NCBI RefSeq assembly: GCF_002775205.1
Contig: NC_036456.1
Span: 27,811,850 to 27,875,849, forward strand
From: Xiphophorus maculatus
Taxonomy: Eukaryota; Chordata; Actinopteri; Cyprinodontiformes; Poeciliidae
DNA: 64,000 nt
Reading direction: 5' to 3'
The translations under genes and the position numbers were made by a program. The notes beneath the pieces were generated by a model. That model was given only the letters and a program-made list of their open reading frames with translations. It had not been told where the DNA came from and ran no database searches. Within the stretch, counting starts at the first letter, position 1; every line of letters starts with the position of its first letter. This document shows, piece by piece, positions 47,151-59,535 of the stretch.

Positions 47151-48258
47151 TGCTATACTAGGATCAATACTAGTATAGTATATCTACACTGTAAATCAAG
47201 TCAAATGCTTGACTTGATTTATGGTGTCAAGTTAATCAAGAAAAACACTCTACTTGATTTACTAGTTGTTAAATCAGGTAAAATGAGAAAAGAAGGACCA
47301 ATTGTATTTGCTGTATTTTTTTTAAATATGTAAAAAAAAGTTTTTTTTACACTCTGAAACCAGATGTATTAATGTGTTCCTTTAACACAATTATTGTGAT
47401 GAATAATTTTAGCACAGCAGTTGTACCGAATTGAAATGTAGTTAGAATAAATTAATGGAACTCCTCTTGAAGGAAAACAAATATTTAATGTATACTTTTA
47501 ACATTACTATGATCAAAAAATAATATAGCATGTTAAGTTTACATATTCAAGTTGTTTAACCACTTTAAAAATGAATACATCTTTAAATTGCTTTACAGTT
47601 TAAACTTTCGTTGACCATAAAACAAACTTCATCTTTTTAACTTTTCTCTAACAAAACCAATTCATCTGTCAAAGGTCCCAGAACACAGTTTAAGCATAAA
47701 CTACAAAAGTAATATTTGCTAATACATCACAATAACAGTTCTTTAACGTCTCATTTTAGAACATATTAAACGATTTTGTACCTGGGATTTGAATATAATA
47801 TATCTCCATGGAAACATGCCACTAGGCTTATTAATGGGGTCATTTCTGTTAACCACTTCATAGACATCAGTCCTAGAGACTACATAGTCACAGAAATCAT
47901 AATAGAAATATTGAAGAAGCAAAGTAAAAGAATCATAAATCCAAACATTGTTACAACTTGACACTATTTTCAGTAAGGATGTATTAAGCAAAAACATGCT
48001 CAAAACTTCATAGAGCCAAAGTACATACACAGATCTTTGAGTAAGATACATGAAATATATTTTTTCTACATAGACTAGAAGTAAGTATTTATTATTGTTT
48101 ATAAAAAAGTGAAAAAAAAAATTAAGAACAAACTTTGCGCGACAAGTTAGCACTAACTTTTGAGAATATTAAATAGTTTTTTTTATCTGTTTTAAAATAA
48201 AATTGAATCCTAATGGACCTTCTCAAGAATAGAAATGCCTGACTAGAAAACTCTAGTC
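47151..48258. other. 3' flank of GVIN copy C
   Basis: AT-rich spacer with a perfect 12-bp hairpin at 47193-47220 (loop ATGC). No gene was recognised. Unlike the other copies, it shows no obvious match to the 3' flanks of A, A' or B. Confidence 0.4.
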
Positions 48259-51200
48259 TCACTTGATGTTAAATGACTCTTTAAGGCTTTCCTTTGCTTG
48301 TTGTTCTGTGATATTGTTCCAAGCAGGAGGAATGTCTGCTGGTTTTGCCATGTATGCTTTAGCAAACTCCTGGTTGTACTTGGCCATCACATATTTCCAG
48401 TAGTCTGATGCCTCCAGGCTGACATCTGGACGAATGTCCCAGTGTGGGTAGATTTCCTTATAGTTTTTGTAAAGGTGCCATTCATCCTTTATGGCACTGC
48501 AACAGAAAATCTTTTCACTGACAACCAGAGAAGAGCAGATGTCAGTCATAAGCTGCTCTGTTCCCTCCCATCTATGCTCACCCAAGCCCTGTGGACGATG
48601 CAATGAAGCAAAATGTTCAGTGTGTAATTTTCCTCCTGCATCACAGGGTACGGCACAGAATGGACACTGCTGGCCACAACCAATCACTCTGTTGAAAAGC
48701 TCAACATGGGGTTTTACATGGAGATGACTGAGTTTGGTTTCAAAGGGTCTGTTCTGAATATCTGTCCCCAGAGCTTCTGCCATGTCCTTCACAGACACTG
48801 TGAGCCAGTGAGCGAACTGTTTCTGATCAGCATTGTTTAGGACCAGGAAGGCACCAAGAGCATTCTGGGAAATCACCAGTTTGTCACCAAGTTCTTTGCA
48901 AATCTCTTCAACAAATGTCTTCAGGCTGTCAGTTGCTGTGGTCTTTTTGATGGCACCATTGATGCTGCTAATGCTCGACTCGAGATGTCTGTCTTCAATT
49001 TCACCTAGAATAGACCCATCAGAAAAATGCTTCTTTATTCTGTCAGATATCTGGGATTTTAAATAATCTTCATAGGAACAGATGTAGTAAAGATAACGTT
49101 CAAATTCATTCCTTGAAATAAGATCCATTAAAACAGAATATTGAAAAGACATTCGTGTGCTGAACTCTTCTCCTGTCAGCATTTCATCGATTATGTTGAG
49201 GCCCAAGGAACGATAGATGAAATCTTCCACAGCAGGTTTCAGACACTGATTAGTGAATTCTTCAGCTTTCTTCTGGCATTGGTCTCGTTTATAGAACACA
49301 TCTTTGAAATCTGCACAAAATTTGTTTTTGTTTTTCTGCAGACATTTATAAGGATCATTTTCTTGTATAAAGTCTTCATGCATTTTCTGAAACGTCCTGG
49401 CTGCAGATCCACATATGTGTTGTTTCAGAGACACCTCAAACTCTATGTCAGTGTCAACCTTAGCATTGCTCAGCTTCTCATCAATGATGTGAAGAATCTC
49501 CTGGATGTAAGTGTCATGATAATTAGTTTTTCTCTTGACTTTATCACTTATAAAGTCATTGCAGAAGGATATAATGCTGTCAGCGGTTTCTTGCCTGGGG
49601 TTTGTAGGGACATTCATGAACCACTGATACAGTCCTGTTACTTTGTGTTTGATTTTTTCTCTCAGTCCTTTAGGTTTGTATGTAAAAGGCTCCAGTCCAC
49701 AGTCTTTGAGGTTTTTTTTACTCAGCAGTTCACATGCATGGCTTCCCTTAGGAGAAAGATTTGTTTGTAACTGATGGGACACACTTGTGAAGATATTTGA
49801 AGTCTGCTGTTCGGAGAAGGCCAAGGTTCTCAGTGTTTCAGTCCACATCTTATCAAAATTTTCATCAAGCTCTCTGTCAGTCATTTTAACTTTTTTCTTA
49901 CGACATTTATCAATTAAAGCACAAACTGCTTTCTCAATTTTTTCTGTATAAGTGGCCCTGATTTTGTCGAGTTCTTTCAATCCCTCTTTAATGTCAGCTG
50001 TTGTTGTGATCTGGTTGAACACTGATCTTTCAGTTTGTCGTCGAAGACTCTTTATGCTGTTGGAGAAATCCTCTCTGTATCCTTCAACCAGATAAACATG
50101 ACCTTCTGGCTGATCAAAGTATTTCTTCAGGTTTTCAAGGATCTTTGTCTCCCACTTGGTCAGCTCTGTGATTGCTTCACTTTTCAACTCGGTTATGAAT
50201 TCATTCATGTCAGATATTTCAGATTTTGCAGCAACTGTACCAAAGTTTGATATCCTTGTCTCTGCATTGGTGACCCAGGTGTACATTTCCTTTTTGAACT
50301 CCCACTCCCATTTGTTGTACTCTGTGCAGAGCCTCATGTAAGCATCAGCCACCAGGCTGTTTCTGAAGCTGAAGATGAAGTTTTCATGTTTTATTGCGTT
50401 CCACAGGCTGGTTATCCACTTACTGAACTCCAAGATGTTATTAGAAGTTGACTCATACTTTCCCAGCTGTTGGATGATGTTATTAGAAGTTGACCCACAC
50501 TTTCCCAGCTGTTGGATGATGTTTTTCTTGAGTTCATAGACAGTCTCACTGTATCCTGCATTGACTGGAGCCATTGGTGGGTTTCCATTCCAGAGTCCAG
50601 GAATGTAGCAGTTCCCAGTGTCTGGATTATACTCCATCACATCAGTGAAGCTCTTGTATTTCTCTTCTCTTTTCTCCATTTTAGCTGCAGCCTGGGTCAT
50701 CTCATTCAGCTGTTCTAACAGCAGTTTCCTGTCTCTCAGGTTCTTCTCATGAGCTGAAACCTCAGAAACGTTCTGGTGAAAAAACTGACATTGAGGCTTT
50801 TTGCCGACCTCCTTCATCCTGAGGAAAGCATGCACCACTATCTGCAGGATGTCTTTCATCTCTGTTAAATTCTGCATTGCAATATTGATAATGGTGATGT
50901 CACTCAGACCAACAACAAGTGTTGCCAGCTCATTGTCATGCTCATGGCTGTTGTCCAGCTGTGCTAGCTCTGGTGACTTTAAGCCTTCAGTGTCGATGAT
51001 CATCACGAAGTCACAGTTGAGAACTTTCTTGAAGTCTTCATTGACTTTGATGAGCAGCATGAAGGCACCTCTAGTGCATCGACCACTGCTGACTGCAAAC
51101 TGGACTCCAAACATGGTGTTAAGGAGAGTGGACTTCCCTGTGCTCTGAACTCCAAGAACTGTGACGACCCGTATCTTGTTCTTTGGAGACACCAAGTCAT

Positions 51201-52967
51201 TGAGCTGAGAGAGAACATCACTCACCCATCTGAGAGGAATGTTGGAAGCATCTCCATCTACAAGCTCAAGAGGAAATCCATCCAGCAACAACTGAGCACA
51301 GAGTTTGGGCAGATGTTGCAGTTGCTGACGTGATGGATCTGTTTCTGGAAGGTAAAGAGAAGCTTCATAGATCTGACCCATTTCACGGAAGAAGTGCTCA
51401 AGTCCCAGTGAGCTGCTGGAAAGTTGTTTGTCAATTTCTTTGATCTCTTCTTTGTTTTCAGAATCTTTGCATTTTTCCTTGTAAAGCTCCCTAAGGTCAG
51501 AAAATTTGATTTGAGACAAGTTGTCAAGGTTTATTTGCATCCATTTCAGAAAATAACACCTTTCTCTATGTGGGCTGGATATTGCACTAATAAAGCTTGT
51601 CATTGCCCTGGACATCCCATAAGCATTTTGCTTTTTCCTCAGTTTTTTTCTCTCGCTCTGAAGTTTACATTTGTAATTTTCAATGTTTTCTGAACCAACT
51701 TTTCGAAGACGAAATTCTTCCTTTTCCAAGCAAGTCAGTTCCTTCCATATTTGACCTTGTAACGGAAGTTGATCTTTTTTGTATTTCATTATGTCTTTAA
51801 TCTCAGCAGTGATTTCATCAGCTTTCATCTTTCCAGTTTGGCACTTTGAAAAATCTTCATCAACTCTGATTCCCAGTTCATGAGCAACATCAGCCATCTG
51901 CTCTACAGACATTTTACTCTGTGAGTTATTAATTACATCACCAACTCTTTTCCTCAGTAGTTTAACAAAATCTGCACCATTTGTTTGTTTTGTCTTTATT
52001 AGAATGTTGTTTTGAGTCAAGGCCAGACTGGTTGCCAGTTTTTTAACTAAATCAAATCTGAAGTTTTTGCTCTGTTGGTTTCCCACCAGGAAGATTTGAG
52101 ATTTGTGGTTTTTGTTTGTCAGCAGTTCACACTCAGAGTCCAGCTGGTCAAAGAAAACAAAAACTGCAGCAGATGTCTGACACAAAAAGGAGAATTGTGT
52201 GTCAAATGAAGCAATGTCTCCACGAAGGTTAGCTATAGCAACTGGTTCACTGAAGATGTCCATGTTTTTGTTTCCACAGGGAAGGTACCAGGTCATTTCA
52301 GTCAGTCCATTGGATATTCTTCTTGGACTGTCTCCACCATCCATGTCACGGTGAACAAAGGTGTCATCTGGGTTGTTTAAAAGTTTATTGAGCATCTCTG
52401 ATTTGGACAGAGAGCACTCACCCAGTCTCACAAATGAGACGAATGGAAGTTCAGAAAGAACTATTCTTTCTTCTATGAAGCCTTTTGATTCTGAAAGATC
52501 TGAAGGTCTGTACTTCTTAACAATGTCTCTCATGGCCCACAGCATGAGGGTGCACCGGTTTGTATCACAGTTAGGAAGCAGCAGAGGAACAGAGAACTGA
52601 CACATGGACATTTTTAGAGCTAATTCTTGATGAACAAACCCATCAGAACACAGGAAGAGAGCAGTGATTATATCAAGAGGATTTACAGAGTCATCCTTAT
52701 TTGGACTGGCAAGCAAATCATCAAAATTGAACTCACCAGGTTCTAATTCATCATCTTGGTTAGACATAGAAACTGATCTTATCTGTCTAGCTGTTACATT
52801 CACCATCTTCAGTTTCTTGAGAAAATGCCATGAAAGATCAGATTTACACTTTGGAGGCTCATCATTGATGGTCTTCTCATTGATCTCAAGGATTTTACTG
52901 AGTGACAGCTTATCCCTGTAGAACTGATCCAATCCCAGATCCTCCAAAAGCATCTTCAGGTTGGTCC
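48259..52967 (-). CDS. gvin1-like: Interferon-induced very large GTPase (GVIN), copy C, main exon
   Basis: A single open exon of 4,709 bp runs from acceptor TATTTTAAACAG|GGACC (52967) to the stop at 48259, with 1,569 codons in frame and an upstream phase-1 join. It has the same order as copy A: LEDLGLDQFY amino-terminal domain, P-loop GVQSTGKST (51127-51153; residue 601 counted from codon 52953), DTEG, helical body, and the CGQQCPFC...H...H motif near the end. A 42-bp in-frame tandem duplication (50435-50518) adds 14 residues (NIIQQLGK.. repeated) not found in A or B. No stop or frameshift was seen. It can be extended by three upstream exons at 59316-59388, 59479-59535 and 59923-59961, for a total of 1,625 residues if all are used. 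GVIN proteins are type I and II interferon-induced; a direct biochemical role is poorly defined. Confidence 0.92.
50435..50518 (-). repeat. 42-bp in-frame tandem duplication in GVIN C
   Basis: Two copies of a 42-bp unit start at 50435 and 50477 and differ at only a couple of bases. Copies A and B have one unit. The duplication keeps the frame. Confidence 0.9.
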
Positions 52968-53811
52968 CTGTTTAAAATATAGACAAATATCTTACTTTAG
53001 TCAATTACCTTAAATCATTGTCTTTTAACTGTTAATGCCAATAATTATTTTTTTTCATTAAGTCCAAAAGGTACATGATGTGCCCTGCAAAATTATTTAT
53101 ATCCCTTATCTCTTTAACTTAAAAAAATCACAGTCCAACCACAACTTTTCAAGTATTTCACTGAGATTTTATGAGACAAACCAAGACAAACACAACACAA
53201 TTCTGAAGTAGAACTAAAATTTTTAATAATTCCTAAATTCATATAATTCATATGAACAATTCATATTAACAGGCCCAGCGGCATAGGAGGACATTGTAGG
53301 GCCTTGTCCTCTCCTGAACTGGAAGCTGTTTATTTTTAATTTTACTTCAGAGGTGCCAACTTTCTATTATTCCTATCTTGATTTGACACAGTAGGGGCTT
53401 CTATACATTTTTCAGCCATTACAACTATTTAATCAATAGTTAATATGTCGTAACGTGTTTTTCCGTTATGACACCTGTGCGGCAACGACAGACACACACC
53501 TGCAGAACTGTGCAGTGTGTGTTAGAATCATGGCAGCAAACCAGCAAAAGCCACAGAACTTTGCACAGGTTTCCCCCCCAAAACTAACCATAAATAGTTC
53601 AGTAATGCTGTTGGATGCGGATAATGTTAGATAAATGATGACTAGCTAATGCCAATATATCACGTTATGCTTGTTAACAAGTATTGTCTACTAATTTTGT
53701 TATGAATGTTCAAAAGTGGCTAGTAGTGGTTACATTTACTTGAGAAACTTTCTAAGATAAAAAAGGTACTTATAAGAGTAGTTTTACTGCACTGCACTTT
53801 TTACTTTTACT
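52968..53811 (-). other. Proximal intron of GVIN copy C
   Basis: Colinear with 6896-7747 in the inverted block, with few differences. No exon was recognised. Confidence 0.5.
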
Positions 53812-54480
53812 TCAAATTCAAAAATACTATTAACCCCAAAGGGAAATTAAATGTTGTAGTAAGTCATTAATTCAGATTCTTCAAATCGTTATTGAAGATT
53901 GTGATGGTTGTTGGCAGGAAAGAGTTTCTGCAACTGTCTGTGCTGCACTAAATTTGAAGAAGCCTTTGACTGAAGATGCTCTGCCTTCCCAAGACAGTCT
54001 GATGAAGAGGATAGTCAGGATTGTCCATAATTTTCTTGGTTTTATCTAGAATTCTTCTTTGCATAATCATCTCTAGAGGTTGTACAGCTGTCCCCAGACC
54101 AGAACCAGCCTTCTTTATGACGCTGTTGAGCCTTTTTAGGTCCCTGGCTCTGATGCTGCTTCCCCAACAGATGATGGTAGAAGAGATGGTGCTCTCAACA
54201 ACAGACTTATAAAGGATCTGCAGCATCTTGCTGCAAACCTTGAAGGATCTTAGCTTCCTCAAGAAGTCCAGTCTGCTCTGTCCCTAATTATAGACACTTC
54301 ACTATTGAATCTCAGTCCAGTCTGTCGTCAAGGCGAACACCGAAGTATTGATTTTCTTCAACCACCTCCACTTTTTCTCCCATGATGGAAAGACGGTTGG
54401 ATCTGACCGTGTCTTTCCTGAAATCAACAATCATCTCCTTTGTTTTGCTTACATTGAAGATGAGATAATTGTTCCCCTAC
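53812..54480 (-). mobile_element. LINE 3' portion, right copy
   Basis: The inverted counterpart of 6236-6895. The reverse-transcriptase carboxyl frame at 53948-54262 is 104 codons and nearly identical to the left copy. It is cut at 54480 by a solo LTR. Confidence 0.75.
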
Positions 54481-55302
54481 TGTAATGAAGACTGAAGCTG
54501 GTTCAGTTGTGGATAAACAATCACTCCAGGGTGTCGGGTTAGAACAGCTGATATAAATGTTCAGGTGAGTTAGTGAAATAAGAGAATGTCCGAGTCCAGA
54601 ATTGAGCTTTACTTGTTTTTAATTAGCTCTGGAGGTTCAGCCATACATGTAAGGGCACGTATGTGTGTGTGTGTGTGCGTGTGGGGGTGTGTGTGTGTGA
54701 TTTCCTATAAAGATAAACAAATACAAATTATAAGAATTTGTCTGTAAACCCTTTCACAAATAAACCAAATTTACACAAATGAATAAATGTGTTAATGTCT
54801 GACTATGAGAATGTAAATAATAATTATACATAAATAGTAATAATAAACCCTGCAATTAATAGTGTCACACGATAAACATACAAGAGAAATAAAGCATTTC
54901 AATTGCAAATGGTAACACAAATAACAGCTGCAACTAATTAACTGAGCTTAATAGCTTAATGCTAAACGGCTAACTTTTAGCTCTCAACAATACGAGTACA
55001 ATACAGCAAACGACCATAATATTCAACGGGACAAAGCACAACTACAGCTCTTAGACATTTACGAAACCGAACTAAATCAACAACAGTATTACTTACATTC
55101 AATGGACGCACACAATAGAAAGAGGTTATGAACGAAGTCAGCCTTGAGAACCGTAACACTCTACTCAGATCCATAAACAAGATGTAACAAATATGAACAT
55201 GAAGCCACCCAGTGGCTGAAATAAATTACTGCACCTAAAATACTTTGATGAAGAAAACCTAAACTAGAGGGCTGAAAACAATAATTAACAGTCTTTTGTA
55301 CA
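54481..55302. repeat. Solo LTR (822 bp) with 5-bp target duplication
   Basis: It starts TGTAATGAAGACTG and ends CAGTCTTTTGTACA, an imperfect inverted pair, flanked by CCTAC at 54476-54480 and 55303-55307. The left duplicate block has the uninterrupted site at about 6236-6245. A TG-rich microsatellite lies at about 54660-54700. Confidence 0.88.
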
Positions 55303-55589
55303 CCTACTATGCCACAAAGCGGTCCACCACTTGAGTAATAGTATTATTGCTACTTTTACTTGAGTAGATTGATTTTGCATTTAAAGAAATGCACTCCACA
55401 GATTGGAAACATTGTTAGATTTCTGCAATATATAACCTGTGTATGCAAATTTGAGCCCATTTACTCAACATTTCATACATGTCGCTGTTTAAATTCTTAT
55501 TGTTTATTTTGTACTAATAAACATGTTCATTTTATTTGAAAGGTTATATAAAAGTTTGTCTATGTATTTATGTTGAAATAAATGCTAGT

Positions 55590-56149
55590 TGATACGTTTA
55601 AATTAATTATAAATATAAATACTCTATGTCTGTTTGCTTCTGGAATGTGTGCCTTGTGAGAGATGCTTGTAGGAAGACATCTAAACGTGTCAAATTGGGA
55701 GCTGATACCAGATGTAACTGACGTGGCAGAATACACAATGGATGATTAAGGGTCGAAGTTTATGGACCAGAGACAGAGGAACTGTACATGAGACCACGGA
55801 TACACAAGACACCTCATTGTTCTGTGGGTTCATCAGTTCCTGCATTGTTTCTACAGAAGGAAGTAAACAAGAACTCTGAACTTTGCACTCTACATTATGG
55901 CAACTTGTAGGTGCAACACACCTGTGACTCAAGAGAACAGAAGAAGCAGCTATGCTATGTGATTAACTCAACATAATTAAATAAGCTATGTAACTAGGAC
56001 CGTCTTAAGGAAATAAAAAGAAAGGGTGTGGGAGGAGCTTGCTTCAGAGTGGGTAGGAGATTGCAACTGAAGCACGCTCCTGTCTGTTCTCCTTGCAAGT
56101 AAATCTAAAACTCACTTGTCGCTCATGCTCAGATTCTTTGAACCCAACA
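55590..56149 (+). repeat. Solo LTR (560 bp) with 5-bp target duplication
   Basis: It starts TGATACG and ends CCCAACA, flanked by CTAGT at 55585-55589 and 56150-56154. It contains AATAAAAAG near 56015 followed by a U5-like stretch. The left duplicate block is uninterrupted at about 5895-5900. Confidence 0.88.
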
Positions 56150-56640
56150 CTAGTTTACACCTCCTGCCCCCAAAATAAGCCAATGCCCCCCCCCCCTGCT
56201 AAACTCCTCTGGAGCCAGGCTGTAGGTTAGGCATCTACCTTTTTCTTTACAACAGCTATTGCTGATTTGAGACACCTGAAGACTTTGTAAGGATTTACGT
56301 TTTTTAAAAATCTTTACCCTCCACAGTTATGCTGCTTTCTTAGCTTTTGCATTATGGGTTATTTTGATTGTACATTTGAACACTTTCACATTTAGCCTTC
56401 ACTCATGCACACCATGCAATGCTGATTTCACTGATTGTCAAAATTCATATTAGAAACTTTAAGTTTAAGGTTAGTTTATTCTAAATAAATGTGTTTTTCA
56501 GATACTCTTAAACATGGTGTGTGTTTCTTCTTGTTGTGACCTTTGAGCCCAGTCATAACAGAAGTGTGGTGTGATTTTATATTCAGCCCCTGAGTTGGTG
56601 TTTTATAGAAGCATCTTTTGCTTCCTTCTGTGGTTTCAAT

Positions 56641-56952
56641 TCATCCAGAGTTGATCTCATTTTTCAGTAAACATTCCTCTTGCACACACTCAACCTGGCA
56701 GGGTATATTGTATTTTTCACTAAGAATAAATAATGAATTAAAACAAGGAATTAAAGTATTTTGTGAATATTTTGTTGACTCCCTTTGATTTTTCCTTACT
56801 TCGCTCAGGATGTCCAGTATTTCCACACTGACTAGACCGCTTGCCATATAGAGGACCAAAACTGACATAATAAGAAATAAAAGAAAAGTAGATATTTGGT
56901 TTTGTCGTTTCCTTATACAAGCCCTCCTTCTTTTGTCATTGCTTCCTCTCAT
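56641..56952 (-). CDS. Unrecognised 103-residue single-pass membrane protein
   Basis: The frame opens with a basic segment (KRRRACIRKRQ, about 8-18), then a hydrophobic segment FLLFLIMSVLVLYMASGLV (about 23-42) suited to a signal anchor, and then about 60 polar residues with four or more cysteines (CQVECVQEEC). The inside-basic, outside-polar pattern suggests a type II orientation. The family is not recognised. It lies in the first intron of GVIN copy C, on the same strand. The last 60 codons are preserved in the left block at 5015-5200 with few changes. It may be a real small gene, a retained exon, or a chance frame inside a repeat. The amino-terminal part falls in the arm of the palindrome. 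Confidence 0.35.
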   Translation of the reverse strand: MRGSNDKRRRACIRKRQNQISTFLLFLIMSVLVLYMASGLVSVEILDILSEVRKNQRESTKYSQNTLIPCFNSLFILSEKYNIPCQVECVQEECLLKNEINSG

Positions 56953-58462
56953 TTTTTTACTTCTCCATGTGCATCTTTATGTCAATGAGGAGAGCTGCCT
57001 TCTATGTCCAGCTCCTCTATTATTGGCCTATAGAGCTTTGGAACCAACATCACTGTGTAAGACATTGTGGGGCGTTTATGTCTCGCGTAGTCGCTCGGTG
57101 CCATCTTTACAGGCCACAGACCAAAACAAACTTTATCCTGGTGTTTTTACTGTGTTACCGACCGCAGTGAAGATAGTTTCAAGTTGGATATTGGATATTC
57201 CAATATCCATAGAGCAAGCGCCGTTTAGCTCAAGGTTGATTCGATTTATGAACGCTAATTTCGGCCAGCCGTTCTCGAGCTTCCTCCTCAAGCGCTCGGA
57301 GGTTCACTGAAGGACTGTCAACAAATTTCCATACCAAACACTCCTGTCAAACAAATGTTAATAAATGCCCTGCCTTGTGACCAACTGATACAAAAAAAAG
57401 TGATGATTCATGCTTTTACATGAGACACACTACCCTCTATTAAAACGTCAAGTCATATTCAATATTTTAAATAATTTTAATATAAAATAATATGTTTTCT
57501 TCAATAGCTTCCATATTGTGTGCCACATTGACTAGAAATCAGTGTGTAATTGTTCTACTAGCCTGTATATATGAGGCACACACATTTTGATTCCATTTTA
57601 ACTCATTTTTTATTTTTTACCTATTTTTTTAGTTTAAATTTAGTATTTCTCTTCAATAGCTTTTAGGTCATGTGACCTATTGAGTCAATCAGTGTGTAAT
57701 TGTGGAAGCTATTGAAGAAAACATTATATTATTCAATATTCAAATTATTTAAAATATTGAATATGACTTAACATTTTAATAGAGGGTAGTGTGTCTCATG
57801 TAAAAGCATGAATTATCACTTTTTTGTATCAGTTGGTCACAAGGCAAGGCATTTATTAACATTTGTTTGACAGGAGCGTTTGGTATGGAAATTTGTCCCT
57901 TAGTGAACCTCCGAGCGCTTGAGGAGGAAGCTCGAGAACGGCTGGCCAAATTAGCGTTCATAAATCGAATCAACCTTGAGCTAGACAGCGCTTGCTCTAC
58001 AGATATTGGAATATCTAACTCAAAACTAACTTCACTGCGGGCAGTAACATAATAAAAACACCCGGATAAAGTTTGTTTTGGTCTGTGGCCTGTAAAGATG
58101 GCACAGAGCGACTGACGCCCCACTATGTCTTATGCAGTGACGTTGGTTCCAAAGCTCTATTGGCCAATAGTAGAGGAGCTGGACATAGAAGGCAGCTCTC
58201 CTCATTAACATAAAGATGCACATGGAGAAGCAGAAAAATGAGAAGTTGAAAAATAAGAAGCAGAAAAAGGAGAGGAGGCAATGACAAAAGAAGGAGAGCT
58301 TGTATAAGGAAAAGACAAAACAAAATATCTACTTTTTTTGATAAAAACATACGTTTAGGGGAAATGAAAAAGAAAATATATAGATTTGTTGATGTGTAAG
58401 GACAAGGAAAAAATAAATATATATTTATGCTTTTATTTCTTATTATGTCAGCTTTGGTCCTC
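56843..58462. repeat. Large inverted repeat (palindrome), arms ~0.65-0.75 kb
   Basis: The left arm (about 56843-57520) is the reverse complement of the right arm (about 57700-58462), with many base differences. The right arm carries about 90 bp of extra sequence near 58343-58432. The central spacer is about 180 bp. The arms include an imperfect pair around the sequence GAAGAAAACATTATATT and a shared stretch of repeated codons from a broken ORF. Repeat ends are not bordered by an obvious target duplication. Confidence 0.8.
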
Positions 58463-59315
58463 CATATTTCCACTCTTCATGCTAACAAATGTATAAGTTA
58501 TTAGATATGACTCTGAGTCAGCCACTAGCCACTGATTTCCAACACTTTGTGGTTTTTTTAGATTTATTTTAGTACTTATATAAAAGAATGGAGGCTGCCT
58601 CTGCTGGACATAAAAAAGTAGATTTCCTGAAAAGATAAGATTAGGCTTACGCTATTTTAGTAAACCATATTTTATGTAAAACATGACGCATTACTGGACT
58701 GATGAGACATATTTCTTGCAGCTAATTTTGTTTGTTAAAGTTGTGTTTTTCTGAAAATGATCAGCTCCAGCAGACACATTATTTAAGTAGGCTACTTAAA
58801 AATTATGTCAGGCATAACTTGACACCTGTCCATGTTTTGGTATGAATACTCATTATCAGGAGTATTCATACCATGATAACTCATCGTCCGTTGCTGGATT
58901 GTCGTGTTGTGTGTAATGTAAAGATCTGGTGGGAGCGTGAAAAGTAAGGTCAAACTCAGTTTTCCACCTGAGTTTGTGGGCAGCAACAATTGCTGGATGG
59001 ATGAAAACTCCTCATCTTCAGAGAGGACATCCTGAAGAAAAGGAAAGCCTGATTTCTTCTTGCAGCCCACTAAGTGCTGTTATAACAGCTGGAATGTTGT
59101 AGGAGCTTTTCCTGAACTGGGTTAATCATAGACACTTTGTACACAATACCATTAAGTTGGTGACTGGCTGTGACAGTAAGTACAGAAATAAGAATAGTAA
59201 TAATGTTGCCTGAAAAAACTGAGAGAGCACTTATTACATTCATTTTCAATGTCAGATTTGTTTATCTGACCTTTATTATCTGTACCAACTTGTTGATTGT
59301 CAGCATGAGACTCAC
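58463..59315 (-). other. Distal part of GVIN C intron, with an exon-like frame
   Basis: An acceptor-like TTCCTTTTCTTCAG precedes a frame from 59031 downward (DVLSEDEEFSSIQQLLL..., ending near 58795). It joins phase 0, whereas the preceding exon ends in phase 1, so it does not fit the proposed GVIN C transcript. It may be an alternative exon or unrelated sequence. Confidence 0.3.
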
Positions 59316-59388
59316 CAGATGTTGATGTACGAACCTCTTCTTTCTCACCCTCAATATTTGGCACAGATGCACGTTTAAGTCTCCACCC
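59316..59388 (-). CDS. gvin1-like: GVIN C upstream exon 3 (73 bp)
   Basis: An exon with acceptor TTCTTAAG|GGGTGG and strong donor CTG|GTGAGT, starting in phase 0 and ending in phase 1, encoding GWRLKRASVPNIEGEKEEV then RTSTSG. The phase-1 end fits the acceptor of the main exon at 52967. The intron would be about 6.35 kb. Predicted by splice signals and phase only. Confidence 0.55.
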
Positions 59389-59478
59389 CTTAAGAAGATT
59401 AACAAAAAATATATGTCTCAGATATAGATAAACTGATGGTTACATTACTTTCATTATTTTATGAATGTTACTGTGTAC

Positions 59479-59535
59479 CTCCATTGTGCTAGCAGACTCT
59501 TTAGCATCACACTTGTGCTGATTGTTTAAGTTTGT
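59479..59535 (-). CDS. gvin1-like: GVIN C upstream exon 2 (57 bp)
   Basis: An exon with acceptor TTTTTCTTTCAG|ACAAAC and donor GAG|GTACAC, both borders in phase 0, encoding TNLNNQHKCDAKESASTME. The upstream alternative start at 59627 (acceptor TGTTATCAG) would put the same frame on a longer exon that does not fit exon 1 phase. An ATG in its last codons (ATG GAG) could serve as start if exon 1 does not. Confidence 0.5.

Noticed and set aside
49141..49770. 209-codon plus-strand frame
   Set aside because: Antisense of the GVIN C exon; it follows the codon pattern of the real strand.
58792..59031. Exon-like frame DVLSEDEEFSS... with a good acceptor
   Set aside because: It is out of phase with the upstream exon of GVIN C and has no clear donor. 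It is mentioned in the intron entry but not called as a gene.
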